A stretch of 64,000 nucleotides of DNA from Exiguobacterium chiriqhucha RW-2 (GTDB lineage Bacteria > Bacillota > Bacilli > Exiguobacteriales > Exiguobacteriaceae). Positions 41,172 through 49,913 of the stretch are shown here, one piece after another (the first letter of the stretch is position 1; the number at the start of each line of letters is the position of its first letter). The notes beneath the pieces were generated by a model, which saw nothing but the letters and a program-made list of their open reading frames with translations, had not been told where the DNA came from and did no database searches. The translations under genes were made by a program, and so were the position numbers. Location: the NCBI RefSeq assembly GCF_000416965.1, contig NZ_ATCL01000022.1, positions 278,452 to 342,451 of the forward strand, read 5' to 3'.

Positions 41172-42107
41172 ATGAGAAAGGAGACCGCCTGGTTCGTTGG
41201 TGGGGCGGCACTCGCGGCCGCCACGGCAGCTGGAGCCAGCGTATGGAACCAGTATGGATCGCTCGTGCGTTGGCAAGAGCCCGAGTTACCGGTGCGTCCT
41301 TCGACCCGGAAACGCCGGACGCACACGTACAAGATTGTCGACGACCGTCCGCTCCAGTTTGACGTGTATTATCCACCAGGGGATGGACCGTTCCCGGTCG
41401 CGGTGTATGCCCATGGGGGAGCTTTCGTGCGCGGGAATCGAGGAATGGTGACGTTGTTCCATCCGTTGCTCGACCATTTTCTCGCCAAAGGATTCGCGGT
41501 CATCAGCATCGACTATCGGTTGTTCGAGGACGGGGTCTATTTCCCGGACAACATCATCGACGTCTCCGATGCGCTTTGTTATCTGAAACAGCATGACGGT
41601 CTGCTCAACTTGGACATCAACCGGTTAATCGTCTGGGGCGACTCGGCGGGTGCGGCCCTCGTTTTAGCGACGGCGCTCGATCGAAGCAAACAGTTCACCG
41701 GTGAACTAGGTGATGACGTCCCGCCGATCAAAGGGGTCATCGCCCTCTATCCTCCGACGAATTTCTTGTTGTTCAAGTTCATCCAGACGTGGCTCGCGCA
41801 TTTGAAATTTTATGAGGGGAGCCGGGAGGCGTGGCGCGAGCTGATGGTGAAGTGTTCCCCGGTCACACATCTTTACGATGATGCGCCGCCGATACTCCTC
41901 TTGCACGGAAAGAAAGATCCGATCGTCCCGTTCGGACAGGCGCTCCATTTCGTGGAACATGCGAGCGAAGTCGGTGCGAACGTGCAACTGATTTCCTTCC
42001 CGAACGGCACACATTCGTTAGCGAGCTTTCTCCAATCCGACAACCCGATCAAAGAAACGCAACTCATGGCCCGAATCGATCGTTTCATCGATGACGCGAT
42101 GATGTGA
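41172..42107 (+). CDS. Alpha/beta hydrolase, esterase/lipase-like
   Basis: 311 residues. A short N-terminal hydrophobic segment (WFVGGAALAAATAAGASVW) may be a signal anchor. Then an alpha/beta hydrolase of the hormone-sensitive-lipase/BD-FAE type: oxyanion motif YAHGGAFVRG, nucleophile elbow WGDSAGAALVLA, LLHGKKDPIVPFGQAL with the acid Asp, and the catalytic His in PNGTHSL. Substrate unknown. Start ATG at 41172, nine bases after AGGAG; an ATG six bases earlier is too close to the site. Confidence 0.85.
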   Translation: MRKETAWFVGGAALAAATAAGASVWNQYGSLVRWQEPELPVRPSTRKRRTHTYKIVDDRPLQFDVYYPPGDGPFPVAVYAHGGAFVRGNRGMVTLFHPLLDHFLAKGFAVISIDYRLFEDGVYFPDNIIDVSDALCYLKQHDGLLNLDINRLIVWGDSAGAALVLATALDRSKQFTGELGDDVPPIKGVIALYPPTNFLLFKFIQTWLAHLKFYEGSREAWRELMVKCSPVTHLYDDAPPILLLHGKKDPIVPFGQALHFVEHASEVGANVQLISFPNGTHSLASFLQSDNPIKETQLMARIDRFIDDAMM

Positions 42108-42173
42108 CGTTGCGCTTTTTCGCAAAGATGGTACGATGGGGTAGGATTTAGGAATCAAAAAGGAGTGACTCGC

Positions 42174-42773
42174 GTGACAGAACTTTGCTTGGTCCGACAT
42201 GGTCAGACCGATTGGAACTTTCAAGAAATCATTCAAGGACGGGAAGACATCCCGCTCAACGCACTCGGACATCGGCAGGCCGAAGAGAGTGCGGCCTTTT
42301 TAAGTCAAGAATCATGGGACGTCATTGTGGCGAGCCCGTTGTCGCGGGCCGTCGATACGGCACGTTACATCGCGGAGGCGTGCGGCATCGACGAATCACA
42401 TATCATTCAAGACGAACGTTTCATCGAGCGTGAATTCGGGGCCGCGTCGGGGAAACCGGTGCCGGGCATCTATGAAGCCGTCCAAGCCGATGACCAAGAC
42501 CGTGTACCCGGTCTCGAGTCAGAAGACGAGATGCGCGTTCGCGTCTTGAACGGTATGCACGATCTCGTTGAGACGCATGCCGGCAAACGTGTCATCGTCG
42601 TCTGTCATTCACATGCGATTAAAGCCGCGCTATCGGCGATTGACGACACGTATACGTTCCGTCATGCCATGCGCAACGCCTGCTCGAACTATATCGAACA
42701 TCAAGACGGTCAGTTCGTGGTCAAGGCGGTCAATGTCGCCGACCATATTACGAATGTGATCGTCGCAAAGTGA
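42174..42773 (+). CDS. Histidine phosphatase family protein (phosphoglycerate-mutase-like)
   Basis: 199 residues, GTG start eight bases after AAAGGAG. The phosphohistidine motif LVRHGQTDWNFQ is at the N terminus, followed by QGREDIPLNALGHRQAEESA, SPLSRAVDTARYIAE, a Glu in EREFGAASGKP, and the second catalytic His in VVCHSHAIKAAL. A cofactor-dependent broad-specificity phosphatase (PhoE/YhfR-like) is more likely than a glycolytic mutase. Ten bases before the DUF456 gene, so probably cotranscribed. Confidence 0.87.
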   Translation: MTELCLVRHGQTDWNFQEIIQGREDIPLNALGHRQAEESAAFLSQESWDVIVASPLSRAVDTARYIAEACGIDESHIIQDERFIEREFGAASGKPVPGIYEAVQADDQDRVPGLESEDEMRVRVLNGMHDLVETHAGKRVIVVCHSHAIKAALSAIDDTYTFRHAMRNACSNYIEHQDGQFVVKAVNVADHITNVIVAK

Positions 42774-42783
42774 GGAGAAACTC

Positions 42784-43260
42784 ATGACGACATTGCTCTG
42801 GATTTTCATCATCGCATCATTTATTGTCGCGTTCGCGGGATTGATTTATCCGGTCATCCCGAGCGTCTTGTTCTTATTCATCGGTTATGTGATTTACGGC
42901 TTCGGCTTCTCGTTCGAGCCGCTCACATGGACATTTTGGCTCTGGCAGATTTTGTTCTTGATCTTCCTGTTCGTGGTCGACTATATCGTCACCCGGGCTA
43001 CGGTCGATAAACGGGGCGGTTCTGAACGGGCGAAATGGGGAGCGACGATCGGTTTGATTGCAGGACCGTTCATTTTCCCGCTCGTCGGGGTGCTCATCTT
43101 CCCGTTCATCTTCGCGTTTTTAGCGGAACTCACGCTCGGGAAGTCGACGCGTGAAGCGTGGAGTATCGGTGTCGGGACCGTACTCGCTTTCCTCGGCAGC
43201 ACGGTGCTCAAAGTTGTGGGGATGACGATGATGGTCATCTTGTTTTTCATCTACATTTGA
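42784..43260 (+). CDS. DUF456 membrane protein (YqgC-like)
   Basis: 158 residues, four TM helices with the DUF456 pattern: AGLIYPVIPSVLFLFIGYVIYG, VVDYIVTRATVDKRGGSERAKWGATIGLIAG, and GVGTVLAFLGSTVLKVVGMTMMV. Glycine-rich helices and the KRGGSERAKWGA loop are characteristic. Function unknown. Close behind the phosphatase gene and followed by a terminator. Confidence 0.85.
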   Translation: MTTLLWIFIIASFIVAFAGLIYPVIPSVLFLFIGYVIYGFGFSFEPLTWTFWLWQILFLIFLFVVDYIVTRATVDKRGGSERAKWGATIGLIAGPFIFPLVGVLIFPFIFAFLAELTLGKSTREAWSIGVGTVLAFLGSTVLKVVGMTMMVILFFIYI

Positions 43261-43286
43261 GGCGAAGAAATTTCTTCGCCTTTTTG
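43258..43286 (+). terminator. Terminator
   Basis: AGGCGAAGAA/TTCTTCGCCT hairpin with a T-run. Confidence 0.85.
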
Positions 43287-43319
43287 GGTTGAGTTATTTA
43301 TAAAAACGGGGAAAGAAAA

Positions 43320-43356
43320 ACAAGACCGTTCGACTTATTCGAACGATCCTGTCTTG
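43320..43356 (-). terminator. Terminator of YwpF-like gene
   Basis: CAAGAC...CGTTCGA/TCGAACG...GTCTTG stem on the minus strand followed by TTTTTC; it overlaps the stop codon. Confidence 0.75.
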
Positions 43357-43808
43357 ACGAGCTGTGTGAAGGCGGAACGGCTGAACGACTGCTGCTGTTC
43401 GACTTGTTTTTCGAAGAAGGACGGTTTGAGTTCGGCGTTCGCCACGCCTTCGGAAATCAACGAATCGAGTACTTGCTTGGTCGGGTCTTGTTTCGGCATC
43501 AGCATGAGCCCTTCCGCGACGAACGTGTGGTGGTCGCTGAGCGACCGTTCGCTCGTGAACGTCAGCGCGAGGGCGGCCGGGCGGTTCGCCGGTGACGTGA
43601 TGACGGCTTCGGCAAGGAGCAGGATTCGCTTATTCAAATAGTGATGAAGCGTGACGGCAAATTCGGTCGGAACGAGCATCTCGAGGAGCCATTCGTTGTC
43701 ATGCTCTTTCGAGATAATCAACCCATCGAGTAGTTCGACAGGGAGGTTCAACTCGTTACCATACTCGTCTTGGACGAGGCGAACTTGGACTAGGCGGAAC
43801 GTTTTCAT
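43335..43808 (-). CDS. YwpF-like protein
   Basis: 157 residues, soluble. Begins MKTFRLVQVRLVQDEYG, then LLDGLIISKEHDNEWLLEMLVP, AVITSPANRPAALALTFTSERSL and a C-terminal helix-rich part (VEQQQSFSRSAFTQLVKTG). This layout recalls the YwpF-like family (PF14183) of Bacillales, function unknown. Start ATG at 43808, nine bases after GAAGGG; the frame extends 14 codons upstream without a site. Confidence 0.68.
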   Translation of the reverse strand: MKTFRLVQVRLVQDEYGNELNLPVELLDGLIISKEHDNEWLLEMLVPTEFAVTLHHYLNKRILLLAEAVITSPANRPAALALTFTSERSLSDHHTFVAEGLMLMPKQDPTKQVLDSLISEGVANAELKPSFFEKQVEQQQSFSRSAFTQLVKTGSFE

Positions 43809-43921
43809 CGTATCGATCCCTTCCACATTTTCTTTAATCCATCTTAACATAGTCTGGTTCGAAGATTGTGTTACGATAGCGGGGAAGCGACGTAAAAAAT
43901 AGAGGACAAGGAGGCATCAAG

Positions 43922-44224
43922 ATGAGTTGGGTTGTTGGCATAATCGGGTATATCGCGATTCTAGCAATCGGTTATTATGGTGTCCTTTTCTTCAAAGTAA
44001 AGCAGGAGCGGAGTCGGGCCGGATATCGAATCTTTCTCTTGCTCGCGGGATTGTTTTTCGTGAGCGGGAGTGATTATATCATCGCGTTGTTCCAAGGGGA
44101 TACGGAAGCGACGTTTTGGCAACGGACCGTTTACTTCATATTGATTTTGATCTCTCTTTCAATCGCACTTTACTTTCGGAGAAAAGAAGATAAAATCCAT
44201 GCGAATGAGATGACGACGGCATAA
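43922..44224 (+). CDS. Small three-TM membrane protein
   Basis: 100 residues: TM1 VVGIIGYIAILAIGYYGVLFF, basic loop KVKQERSRAGYR, TM2 IFLLLAGLFFVSGSDYIIALF, TM3 TVYFILILISLSIALYF, then a basic cytoplasmic tail RRKEDK. No family recognised. Ribosome binding site AAGGAGG. Convergent with pncB across a shared terminator. Confidence 0.68.
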   Translation: MSWVVGIIGYIAILAIGYYGVLFFKVKQERSRAGYRIFLLLAGLFFVSGSDYIIALFQGDTEATFWQRTVYFILILISLSIALYFRRKEDKIHANEMTTA

Positions 44225-44263
44225 AACAAGAGGCTACGGAAAAAAATCCGCAGCCTCTTGTTT
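44225..44263. terminator. Bidirectional terminator
   Basis: AAACAAGAGGCTACGGA/TCCGCAGCCTCTTGTTT hairpin flanked by A- and T-runs. Confidence 0.9.
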
Positions 44264-45709
44264 TTATTTTGGAATTCGTGTTTGACGAATCATTTCGAGT
44301 TTCAAGTCCCAGAGCGGTTTGCTGAAGGTGACCGAATATACTTCCGGCAAGCGGAGGCGTTTATACTCTTCCCATAAACCGTTCATTTGCTCATGATGAT
44401 ACGCGCGAATGTCTGTCGCGTTCGGTAAGTCATAGACGCGTTCGCCGTCTTGGAAAATCGGGACGAGCAAACGTTTGACACTAAAGTTGCGTGTCTTGAT
44501 GCGGAACGCTGGGTCACGCACGTCAATCAAGTCGATTTCGTTATACGTCTCGACCGGCTCGTCAGCTAGGGCGATATAATCCCCTTTGAATTTCCCGGTC
44601 TCGTTATCGATGATGCGATACAATTCTTTCTTGTGTGGTGTCGTCGTCTTCACTTTCGAAGACGAGACTTTGATGACCGGCTTCAGCTTCCCGTCGGCAC
44701 CTTCGCGGGCGACGAGCTTGTACACCATGCCGAGCGCGGGTTGTTCGTAGGCCGTGATGCCGCGCGTCCCGACGAGGAATGTGTCGGCTTCAGCGCCCTG
44801 CATCCGCAAGTCTTGAATGACGTACTCATCAAGATCGCCCGAGACGACGATTTTGACGTAGTCGAGTCCGGCCGCATTCAATGCTTTTCGGGCCCGTTTC
44901 GATAAGTAGGCCAAGTCACCCGAGTCAAGTCGGACGGACTTCAAGCGATAACCTTTCGCCTCGAGTTCCTTGGCGACCGTGATCGCGTTCGGAAGACCGG
45001 ACTTGAGCGTATCGTACGTGTCAATCAACAGGCTCGTGTTGTCTGGATACATCTCGGCGAACGAGCGGAACGCCTCAAGCTCCTCATCATGGAACTGGAT
45101 GTCGGCGTGTTCCATCGTTCCGCCGGTAGGGACATCGAAATCGCGTCCGGCCGAAACCAAACTCGTGACGTCGAAACCGGCGATATAGGCGGCCCGAGTC
45201 CCGTAATACGCAGCATCGACGCCTTGGGCGCGGCGGGCGCCGCCTTCAAGTAGCGTCTCATTCGGCGCGGCTTGACGGATGCGCGCGTATTTCGTTGCGA
45301 TGAGTGACTCATGGTTGGCGATGTTCAAGAGCGCCGTCTGGAACAGCTTCGCCTCAAAAATTGTCGATTCGATGCGGACGACTTGTTCATTCGGGAAGAT
45401 GACTTCTCCTTCACGGACGCTATAGAGCGAGCCGGTGAACTTGAAGTTGCGGAGTACGTCCGCAAACTCGTCCTCGAAGTCGAGTTGTTGTTTCAAGTAA
45501 CGGATGTCCTCTTCCGTGAACGAGACGTTCTCTAAGTAGTGGACGATGTTTTGCAGGCCGGCGAAGACGACATATCCTCCGCTGAACGGGTTCGAGCGAT
45601 AATAGAGGTCGAACACGACTCGTTCGTTGTGACGGCCTTGTTTCCAATAGATATACATCCAACGTGGGAGGTATAGGTCGGTGTGAAGCGCTAAGTTGCG
45701 ATGTAACAT
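44264..45709 (-). CDS. pncB: Nicotinate phosphoribosyltransferase
   Basis: 481 residues. Converts nicotinate and PRPP to nicotinate mononucleotide in NAD salvage. NAPRTase features: N-terminal LHTDLYLPRWMYIYWKQG-like TDxYk/rxxM region, ATKYARIRQAAP, EGGARRAQGVDAAYYGTRAAYIAGFD with the catalytic-histidine-type HADIQFHDEELEAF, SLLIDTYDTLKSG, VRLDSGDLAYLSK, and GTRGITA. Lies 22 bases after pncA on the same strand; the two give successive salvage steps. Ribosome binding site AAAGGAA is close to the ATG. Confidence 0.95.
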   Translation of the reverse strand: MLHRNLALHTDLYLPRWMYIYWKQGRHNERVVFDLYYRSNPFSGGYVVFAGLQNIVHYLENVSFTEEDIRYLKQQLDFEDEFADVLRNFKFTGSLYSVREGEVIFPNEQVVRIESTIFEAKLFQTALLNIANHESLIATKYARIRQAAPNETLLEGGARRAQGVDAAYYGTRAAYIAGFDVTSLVSAGRDFDVPTGGTMEHADIQFHDEELEAFRSFAEMYPDNTSLLIDTYDTLKSGLPNAITVAKELEAKGYRLKSVRLDSGDLAYLSKRARKALNAAGLDYVKIVVSGDLDEYVIQDLRMQGAEADTFLVGTRGITAYEQPALGMVYKLVAREGADGKLKPVIKVSSSKVKTTTPHKKELYRIIDNETGKFKGDYIALADEPVETYNEIDLIDVRDPAFRIKTRNFSVKRLLVPIFQDGERVYDLPNATDIRAYHHEQMNGLWEEYKRLRLPEVYSVTFSKPLWDLKLEMIRQTRIPK

Positions 45710-45731
45710 AATCGTTCCTTTCTGTTTTACG

Positions 45732-46265
45732 TCACTTCCCGGTCACAGTGGCCCCGAGTGTCGTGACAAAATGTTCGAGCGCCCAATCGTGGCCGACTGG
45801 GTTGAAGCTTTGGACGGCGTCGGCGTGGACGACGATTGTATAGCCGAGGTTGTACGCGTCGACTGCCGTATGGAGCACACAAATATCCGTGCATACACCG
45901 ACGAGATGGATTTCCGTGATGGCCCGTTCGCGTAAACGCAAATCAAGGTCGGTCCCGGCGAAGGCACTGTAGCGTGTCTTATCGATCCAATGGTCGGCCC
46001 GCGCTGCTGCCGCTTTGACGGTTCCATACAGTTCACGGCCTTCCGTGCCGCGGATGTTGTGGGGCGGGAAGAGCGTCGTCTCAGGATGATACGTGTCGCC
46101 GGCGTCGTGGACATCGTTCGCGATGACGACATAATCCTCGTCCGCAAACTCCTCGATTAACTGGACGATTCGTTCTTCTATGTCTTGCCCTGGTTTTCCA
46201 CAAGTCAAACGACCCGTATCTGCGATAAAATCAAACGTGTAGTCGATCACAATCAATGCTCGCAT
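45732..46265 (-). CDS. pncA: Nicotinamidase / isochorismatase-like hydrolase
   Basis: 177 residues. Deamidates nicotinamide to nicotinate, the substrate of the adjacent pncB product. The Asp-Lys-Cys triad of the family is visible: ALIVIDYTFDF (Asp8), WIDKTRYSAFAGT (Lys) and HLVGVCTDICVLHTAVDA (Cys in TDIC), with metal ligands in ANDVHDAGDTYHPE. Ribosome binding site GAGAGGAG. First gene of the pncA-pncB unit; context raises the nicotinamidase call over other cysteine hydrolases. Confidence 0.9.
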   Translation of the reverse strand: MRALIVIDYTFDFIADTGRLTCGKPGQDIEERIVQLIEEFADEDYVVIANDVHDAGDTYHPETTLFPPHNIRGTEGRELYGTVKAAAARADHWIDKTRYSAFAGTDLDLRLRERAITEIHLVGVCTDICVLHTAVDAYNLGYTIVVHADAVQSFNPVGHDWALEHFVTTLGATVTGK

Positions 46266-46407
46266 GGCGAGATCTCCTCTCTCATGTGAAGAATAGTTGG
46301 CTATCCTTTTTATTCTAAATCATTTTGCGTAAAGCGAAAAAGATTATTTTTGATTGCGGTCGGGTACTAGGTGTAAGAAGAACTGTTTGCGAAAGGGGAA
46401 TCAGCAC

Positions 46408-46683
46408 ATGCTGCTGTCATCAACCGAACTGTCAGAGCAACTGTCCCGCTTAAACGGCTGGGACGTTGTCGAAGGGGAATTGCAAAAGACGTATCGTCTC
46501 GAGACGTTTCCAGAGGCGATTCAATTCGTCCATCTCGTCGCCGATTTGGCGGAGTCGCTCGATCACCATCCGAACATCTTAATCGAGTATCGGAACGTCA
46601 CGTTGACCGTGTCGACGCATGACGAAGGTGGAATCACGGAGAAAGACATCATGCTCGCGAAAGGTTGTGAGGAGCTTGTCTAA
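46408..46683 (+). CDS. Pterin-4a-carbinolamine dehydratase
   Basis: 91 residues, normal for the family. LNGWDVVEGELQKTYRLETFPEAIQFVHLVADLAE followed by the active-site SLDHHPNILIEYRNV and STHDEGGITEKD. It dehydrates hydroxylated pterins; without phenylalanine hydroxylase nearby, it may serve other pterin chemistry (inference). Start ATG at 46408 after GAAAGGGG. It ends eight bases before the ATG of the next gene, so they are probably cotranscribed. Confidence 0.9.
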   Translation: MLLSSTELSEQLSRLNGWDVVEGELQKTYRLETFPEAIQFVHLVADLAESLDHHPNILIEYRNVTLTVSTHDEGGITEKDIMLAKGCEELV

Positions 46684-46690
46684 GCTATTC

Positions 46691-47158
46691 ATGACATTTG
46701 CCTCAGGTACGGTCGCTGAACGATTGCGTCAACAACCGGGTGTGCTCGTCGCAAACGGGACGGAAACGATTTTACTCGCCGAAGGGGACAAGTCTCCGTT
46801 CCAGAGCGGAAAGACGTTTCAAATCGAAGAAGCAGAAGGACAATTCGCCCCGAAAGGGAATATTGTCTATGCGAACATTCCGGTCGATTCGAACGCCCGG
46901 TCGCTCTTGTTCCATCGTTTGTTGAAAGACAAATCACGTCTTGGGTCTGGCCATAGCGGTTTTGCCGCCTATCGGCTCGGTGTCGACCCAGAAGACAACC
47001 ACGGGGTTGTTTTCATCCAATTCACCGAAGGCGGGAATCGTTTTCGTGATTCGACCGACTACATCTTGTTCCAAGAATGGCTGAAAGAAGCCGTCGAACA
47101 AAAAGGAGCAGGTCCGATCATAAAACACTATGTCGTCGATGCAACAGATGACCTATAA
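46691..47158 (+). CDS. Hypothetical protein
   Basis: 155 residues, soluble, strand-rich: GTVAERLRQQPGVLVANGTETILLAEGD, GQFAPKGNIVYANIPVDSNA, GVVFIQFTEGGNRFRDSTDYI. No family recognised. Start is uncertain: the ATG at 46691 is used but GAGGAG lies 17 bases upstream, and an in-frame TTG at 46676 overlapping the end of the pterin dehydratase gene is possible. Likely cotranscribed with it. Confidence 0.62.
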   Translation: MTFASGTVAERLRQQPGVLVANGTETILLAEGDKSPFQSGKTFQIEEAEGQFAPKGNIVYANIPVDSNARSLLFHRLLKDKSRLGSGHSGFAAYRLGVDPEDNHGVVFIQFTEGGNRFRDSTDYILFQEWLKEAVEQKGAGPIIKHYVVDATDDL

Positions 47159-47191
47159 TAAACATAACGTCACGTTAGGGGAGGATTTTTT

Positions 47192-47509
47192 ATGAACAAG
47201 AACTATTTCTGGTTAGGTATGGCCGCAGGTGCCGTCATCGGAGCCGGGGCATCGCTTCTCCACAGAGAGACGCGCGAGCAACAAGTTAGCCAGCTCAAGC
47301 ATATGAAATCACGACTCAAGTCACACGATACGTCTACACAAGCTCATTCGGTCGGCCTTCAAGCCTCTTCGAAAGCGAGTTTGAAAGATCGCGTCATGGA
47401 TTTGAAGGCGCTCTACGAAGAGAACCAAGATACGATTCAAAATCTCGTCGAGGACGTGAAAGACTTGGTCGATGCGCTTCAAGACGCTCGTCATAAAAAT
47501 CAAATCTAA
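47192..47509 (+). CDS. YtxH-like small membrane-anchored protein
   Basis: 105 residues. One N-terminal glycine-rich TM helix (YFWLGMAAGAVIGAGASLLH) is followed by a charged helical region (LKDRVMDLKALYEENQDTIQNLVEDVKDLVDALQDA). This is the layout of YtxH-type general-stress proteins, though the sequence match is loose. Ribosome binding site GGGGAGG. Terminator follows. Confidence 0.65.
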   Translation: MNKNYFWLGMAAGAVIGAGASLLHRETREQQVSQLKHMKSRLKSHDTSTQAHSVGLQASSKASLKDRVMDLKALYEENQDTIQNLVEDVKDLVDALQDARHKNQI

Positions 47510-47519
47510 GTCATCTCCA

Positions 47520-47553
47520 CGGTCCGGTGCTGTTGCACCGGGCCGTTTTTTCA
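47520..47553 (+). terminator. Terminator
   Basis: ACGGTCCGGTGC/GCACCGGGCCGT hairpin with six T. Confidence 0.9.
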
Positions 47554-47582
47554 TGTTCTGGAAAGACTCTCTTTGTTTATTT

Positions 47583-47627
47583 TGTATAAAAATACAATTG
47601 ACAGTATAAATATACGTATGTTTTAAT
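47583..47627 (+). promoter_or_regulatory. Arginine operon promoter with two ARG boxes
   Basis: Two A/T-rich palindromes, TGTATAAAAATACA (47583-47596) and GTATAAATATAC (47604-47615), with centres 20 bases apart, resemble the sites of the hexameric arginine repressor ArgR/AhrC. The -35 TTGACA (47598-47603) lies between them; the best -10 is TTTAAT (47622-47627). Binding would occlude the promoter when arginine is high. The repressor gene is not in the window. Confidence 0.78.
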
Positions 47628-47656
47628 CAATTTATTCTTTTAAGGAGGTTCGGCAG

Positions 47657-48682
47657 ATGATCACTTGTGGAATCGTCGGCGTCACGGGGTACGCCGGGAT
47701 GGAGCTATTGAAGCTCATCGGGAAACATCCCGAATTCACGCTCGTCCGGGCGATGAGCGATTCGAGCACCGGGTTGACGCTCGCGCAACTGTATCCGTGG
47801 TTAGAGATTGAGGATTTGACGCTCGAGCCGTTCCGGGTGGACGCATTGGACGACATCGACGTCATCTTTTTAGCAACGCCAAGCGGAGTGTCGGCGCATT
47901 ACGTGACGCAGTTGACGGAATATGAAGGGGTCGTCATCGATTTGAGTGGAGACTTACGTCTGCCGGCATCGAGCTACGAGACGTGGTATGGCAAACCGGC
48001 CGTACCGGCATCGCTTCAAGCACAGGCGGTATATGGATTGACGGAATGGAATCGAGACGCTGTAAGGTCGGCCAATTGGATTGCCAATCCCGGGTGTTAC
48101 GCCACGGCGGTCGCGCTCGGCTTATTGCCGTTCGTGAACGGAGGCTGGATCGACCCGAACGAAATCATCGTCTCGGCCTGCTCCGGAATTACGGGAGCCG
48201 GGAAGGGACTCAGCGCCAAGACGCACCACGCCCGCTCCAACGAAAACGTGCAACTGTATAAAATCCATACGCATCAACACATCCCGGAGATTGAACAGAC
48301 GCTTTATGCAGTGAGCGGGACGCAAGCGACCGTGTCACTCTCGACACACCTGTTGCCCATCAATCGAGGCATCATGGCGACGATGAGCGTCGTCCCGACG
48401 CTTGAGCAGAGCGAAGCGGATTGGGTGGACGCATTGCGACAGGCTTACGCGGATGAACCATTTATCCGGGTGCAACAAGGCGAACCGGAGATTCGAACTG
48501 CCGTCGGGTCGAACTACTGCGACTTGTGGGTGTATCTCGACCAACGAACGAATCGACTGACCATCATCTCGGTCATCGACAATATGCAAAAAGGTGCGGC
48601 CGGACAAGCGATTCAAAACGCCAATGTCCGCTTTGGATTAAACGAAACAGCCGGGTTGAATGAACAACCCCAGTACATATAA
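47657..48682 (+). CDS. argC: N-acetyl-gamma-glutamyl-phosphate reductase
   Basis: 341 residues, third step of arginine synthesis: NADPH reduction of N-acetylglutamyl phosphate to the semialdehyde. NADP-binding GIVGVTGYAGMELLKLIGKH, catalytic cysteine in NPGCYATAVAL (Cys147), SGITGAGKGLSAKTHHARSNEN, and the His region HQHIPEIEQTL. Ribosome binding site AAGGAGG, eight bases from the ATG. First gene of argCJBD-carAB-argF. Confidence 0.97.
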   Translation: MITCGIVGVTGYAGMELLKLIGKHPEFTLVRAMSDSSTGLTLAQLYPWLEIEDLTLEPFRVDALDDIDVIFLATPSGVSAHYVTQLTEYEGVVIDLSGDLRLPASSYETWYGKPAVPASLQAQAVYGLTEWNRDAVRSANWIANPGCYATAVALGLLPFVNGGWIDPNEIIVSACSGITGAGKGLSAKTHHARSNENVQLYKIHTHQHIPEIEQTLYAVSGTQATVSLSTHLLPINRGIMATMSVVPTLEQSEADWVDALRQAYADEPFIRVQQGEPEIRTAVGSNYCDLWVYLDQRTNRLTIISVIDNMQKGAAGQAIQNANVRFGLNETAGLNEQPQYI

Positions 48683-48695
48683 GGAGGTAGAACGA

Positions 48696-49913
48696 ATGAT
48701 TGAAACAACGATCAGCCCTGTCGTCCACGTCGTCACGCCGAAAGGGTTTCAAGCGTGCGGGGTTCACGCCGGACTGAAACGAAAGCGTAAGGATTTAGCC
48801 CTGCTCGTCTGCGAACAGTTGGCTAGTGCCGCCGCGGTGTATACGACGAACCAATTTCAAGCGGCTCCGATTCAAGTGACGAAAGAAACGCTACATGCGT
48901 CGAGCGGGAAGATTCGTGCCGTCTTGATTAACAGTGGAAACGCCAACGCCTGCACCGGTCCGCAAGGGCTCGAGGACGCGTATACGATGCGCGATAAGGC
49001 GGCCGAACATATCGGGGTCAAACCGGAAGAAGTGGCGATTGCCTCGACAGGTGTCATCGGTCAACTGTTGCCGATGGAGACGCTCTTGAACGGGATCGAT
49101 TTGCTTGAACCGATCCATGAGGAGACGGGGGCGGAGTCGTTCGCGGAAGCGATTTTGACGACCGATACGGGAACAAAATGTACGGGCGTCGAGTACACCG
49201 AAGGAGGCGCGACCGTGACAATCGCAGGTGTGGCCAAAGGCTCGGGAATGATTCATCCGAACATGGCGACGATGCTCGGCTTCATCACGACCGATGCCGT
49301 CATCGCGCCCGACGTGTTACAACGGGCGCTGAAACAGAGCGTGGACGCCTCGTTTAACAGCATCACCGTCGACGGGGACAGTTCGACGAACGATATGGTG
49401 CTCGCTTTGGCGAGCGGACTGACCGAGATGGATGAAATCATCGAAGGGACACCAGCCTATGACTGCTTCTGCCAAGCGTTGACGGACGTGTGCACAGATC
49501 TCGCCAAGGCGATTGCTCGTGACGGGGAAGGGGCGACGAAATTGATTGAGGTCGAGGTCGTCGGGGCGAAGACGGATGAGGCGGCTCGGATGATTGCGAA
49601 ACAAGTCGTCGGCTCGTCGCTCGTGAAGACGGCCGTCTATGGACAAGATGCGAACTGGGGACGCATCATCGCCGCCATCGGTGCATCGGAGCAACCGATT
49701 GACGTGAACCACGTCGACATCCGCATCGGGTCACAGCATGTGCTGATGGAAAGTGCGCCGGTCTGGTTCGATGAGGCGCTCGCGACAGAAGAGATGGGAC
49801 AAGACGTCGTCTCGATCCAAATCCGATTGCAGGACGGCACCGGACAAGGTCAGGCGTACGGCTGCGATTTGACTTACGATTACGTCAAAATCAACGCGAG
49901 TTACCGGACATGA
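48696..49913 (+). CDS. argJ: Bifunctional ornithine acetyltransferase / N-acetylglutamate synthase
   Basis: 405 residues. Transfers acetyl from N-acetylornithine to glutamate, which recycles acetyl groups, and in bifunctional forms also uses acetyl-CoA. The self-cleavage site is intact: KGSGMIHPNMATMLGF, with Thr192 as the new N-terminal nucleophile. AVLINSGNANACTG and DGDSSTNDMVLALASG are typical. Start ATG at 48696 after AAGGAGG, 13 bases behind argC. Overlaps argB by four bases. Confidence 0.97.
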   Translation: MIETTISPVVHVVTPKGFQACGVHAGLKRKRKDLALLVCEQLASAAAVYTTNQFQAAPIQVTKETLHASSGKIRAVLINSGNANACTGPQGLEDAYTMRDKAAEHIGVKPEEVAIASTGVIGQLLPMETLLNGIDLLEPIHEETGAESFAEAILTTDTGTKCTGVEYTEGGATVTIAGVAKGSGMIHPNMATMLGFITTDAVIAPDVLQRALKQSVDASFNSITVDGDSSTNDMVLALASGLTEMDEIIEGTPAYDCFCQALTDVCTDLAKAIARDGEGATKLIEVEVVGAKTDEAARMIAKQVVGSSLVKTAVYGQDANWGRIIAAIGASEQPIDVNHVDIRIGSQHVLMESAPVWFDEALATEEMGQDVVSIQIRLQDGTGQGQAYGCDLTYDYVKINASYRT

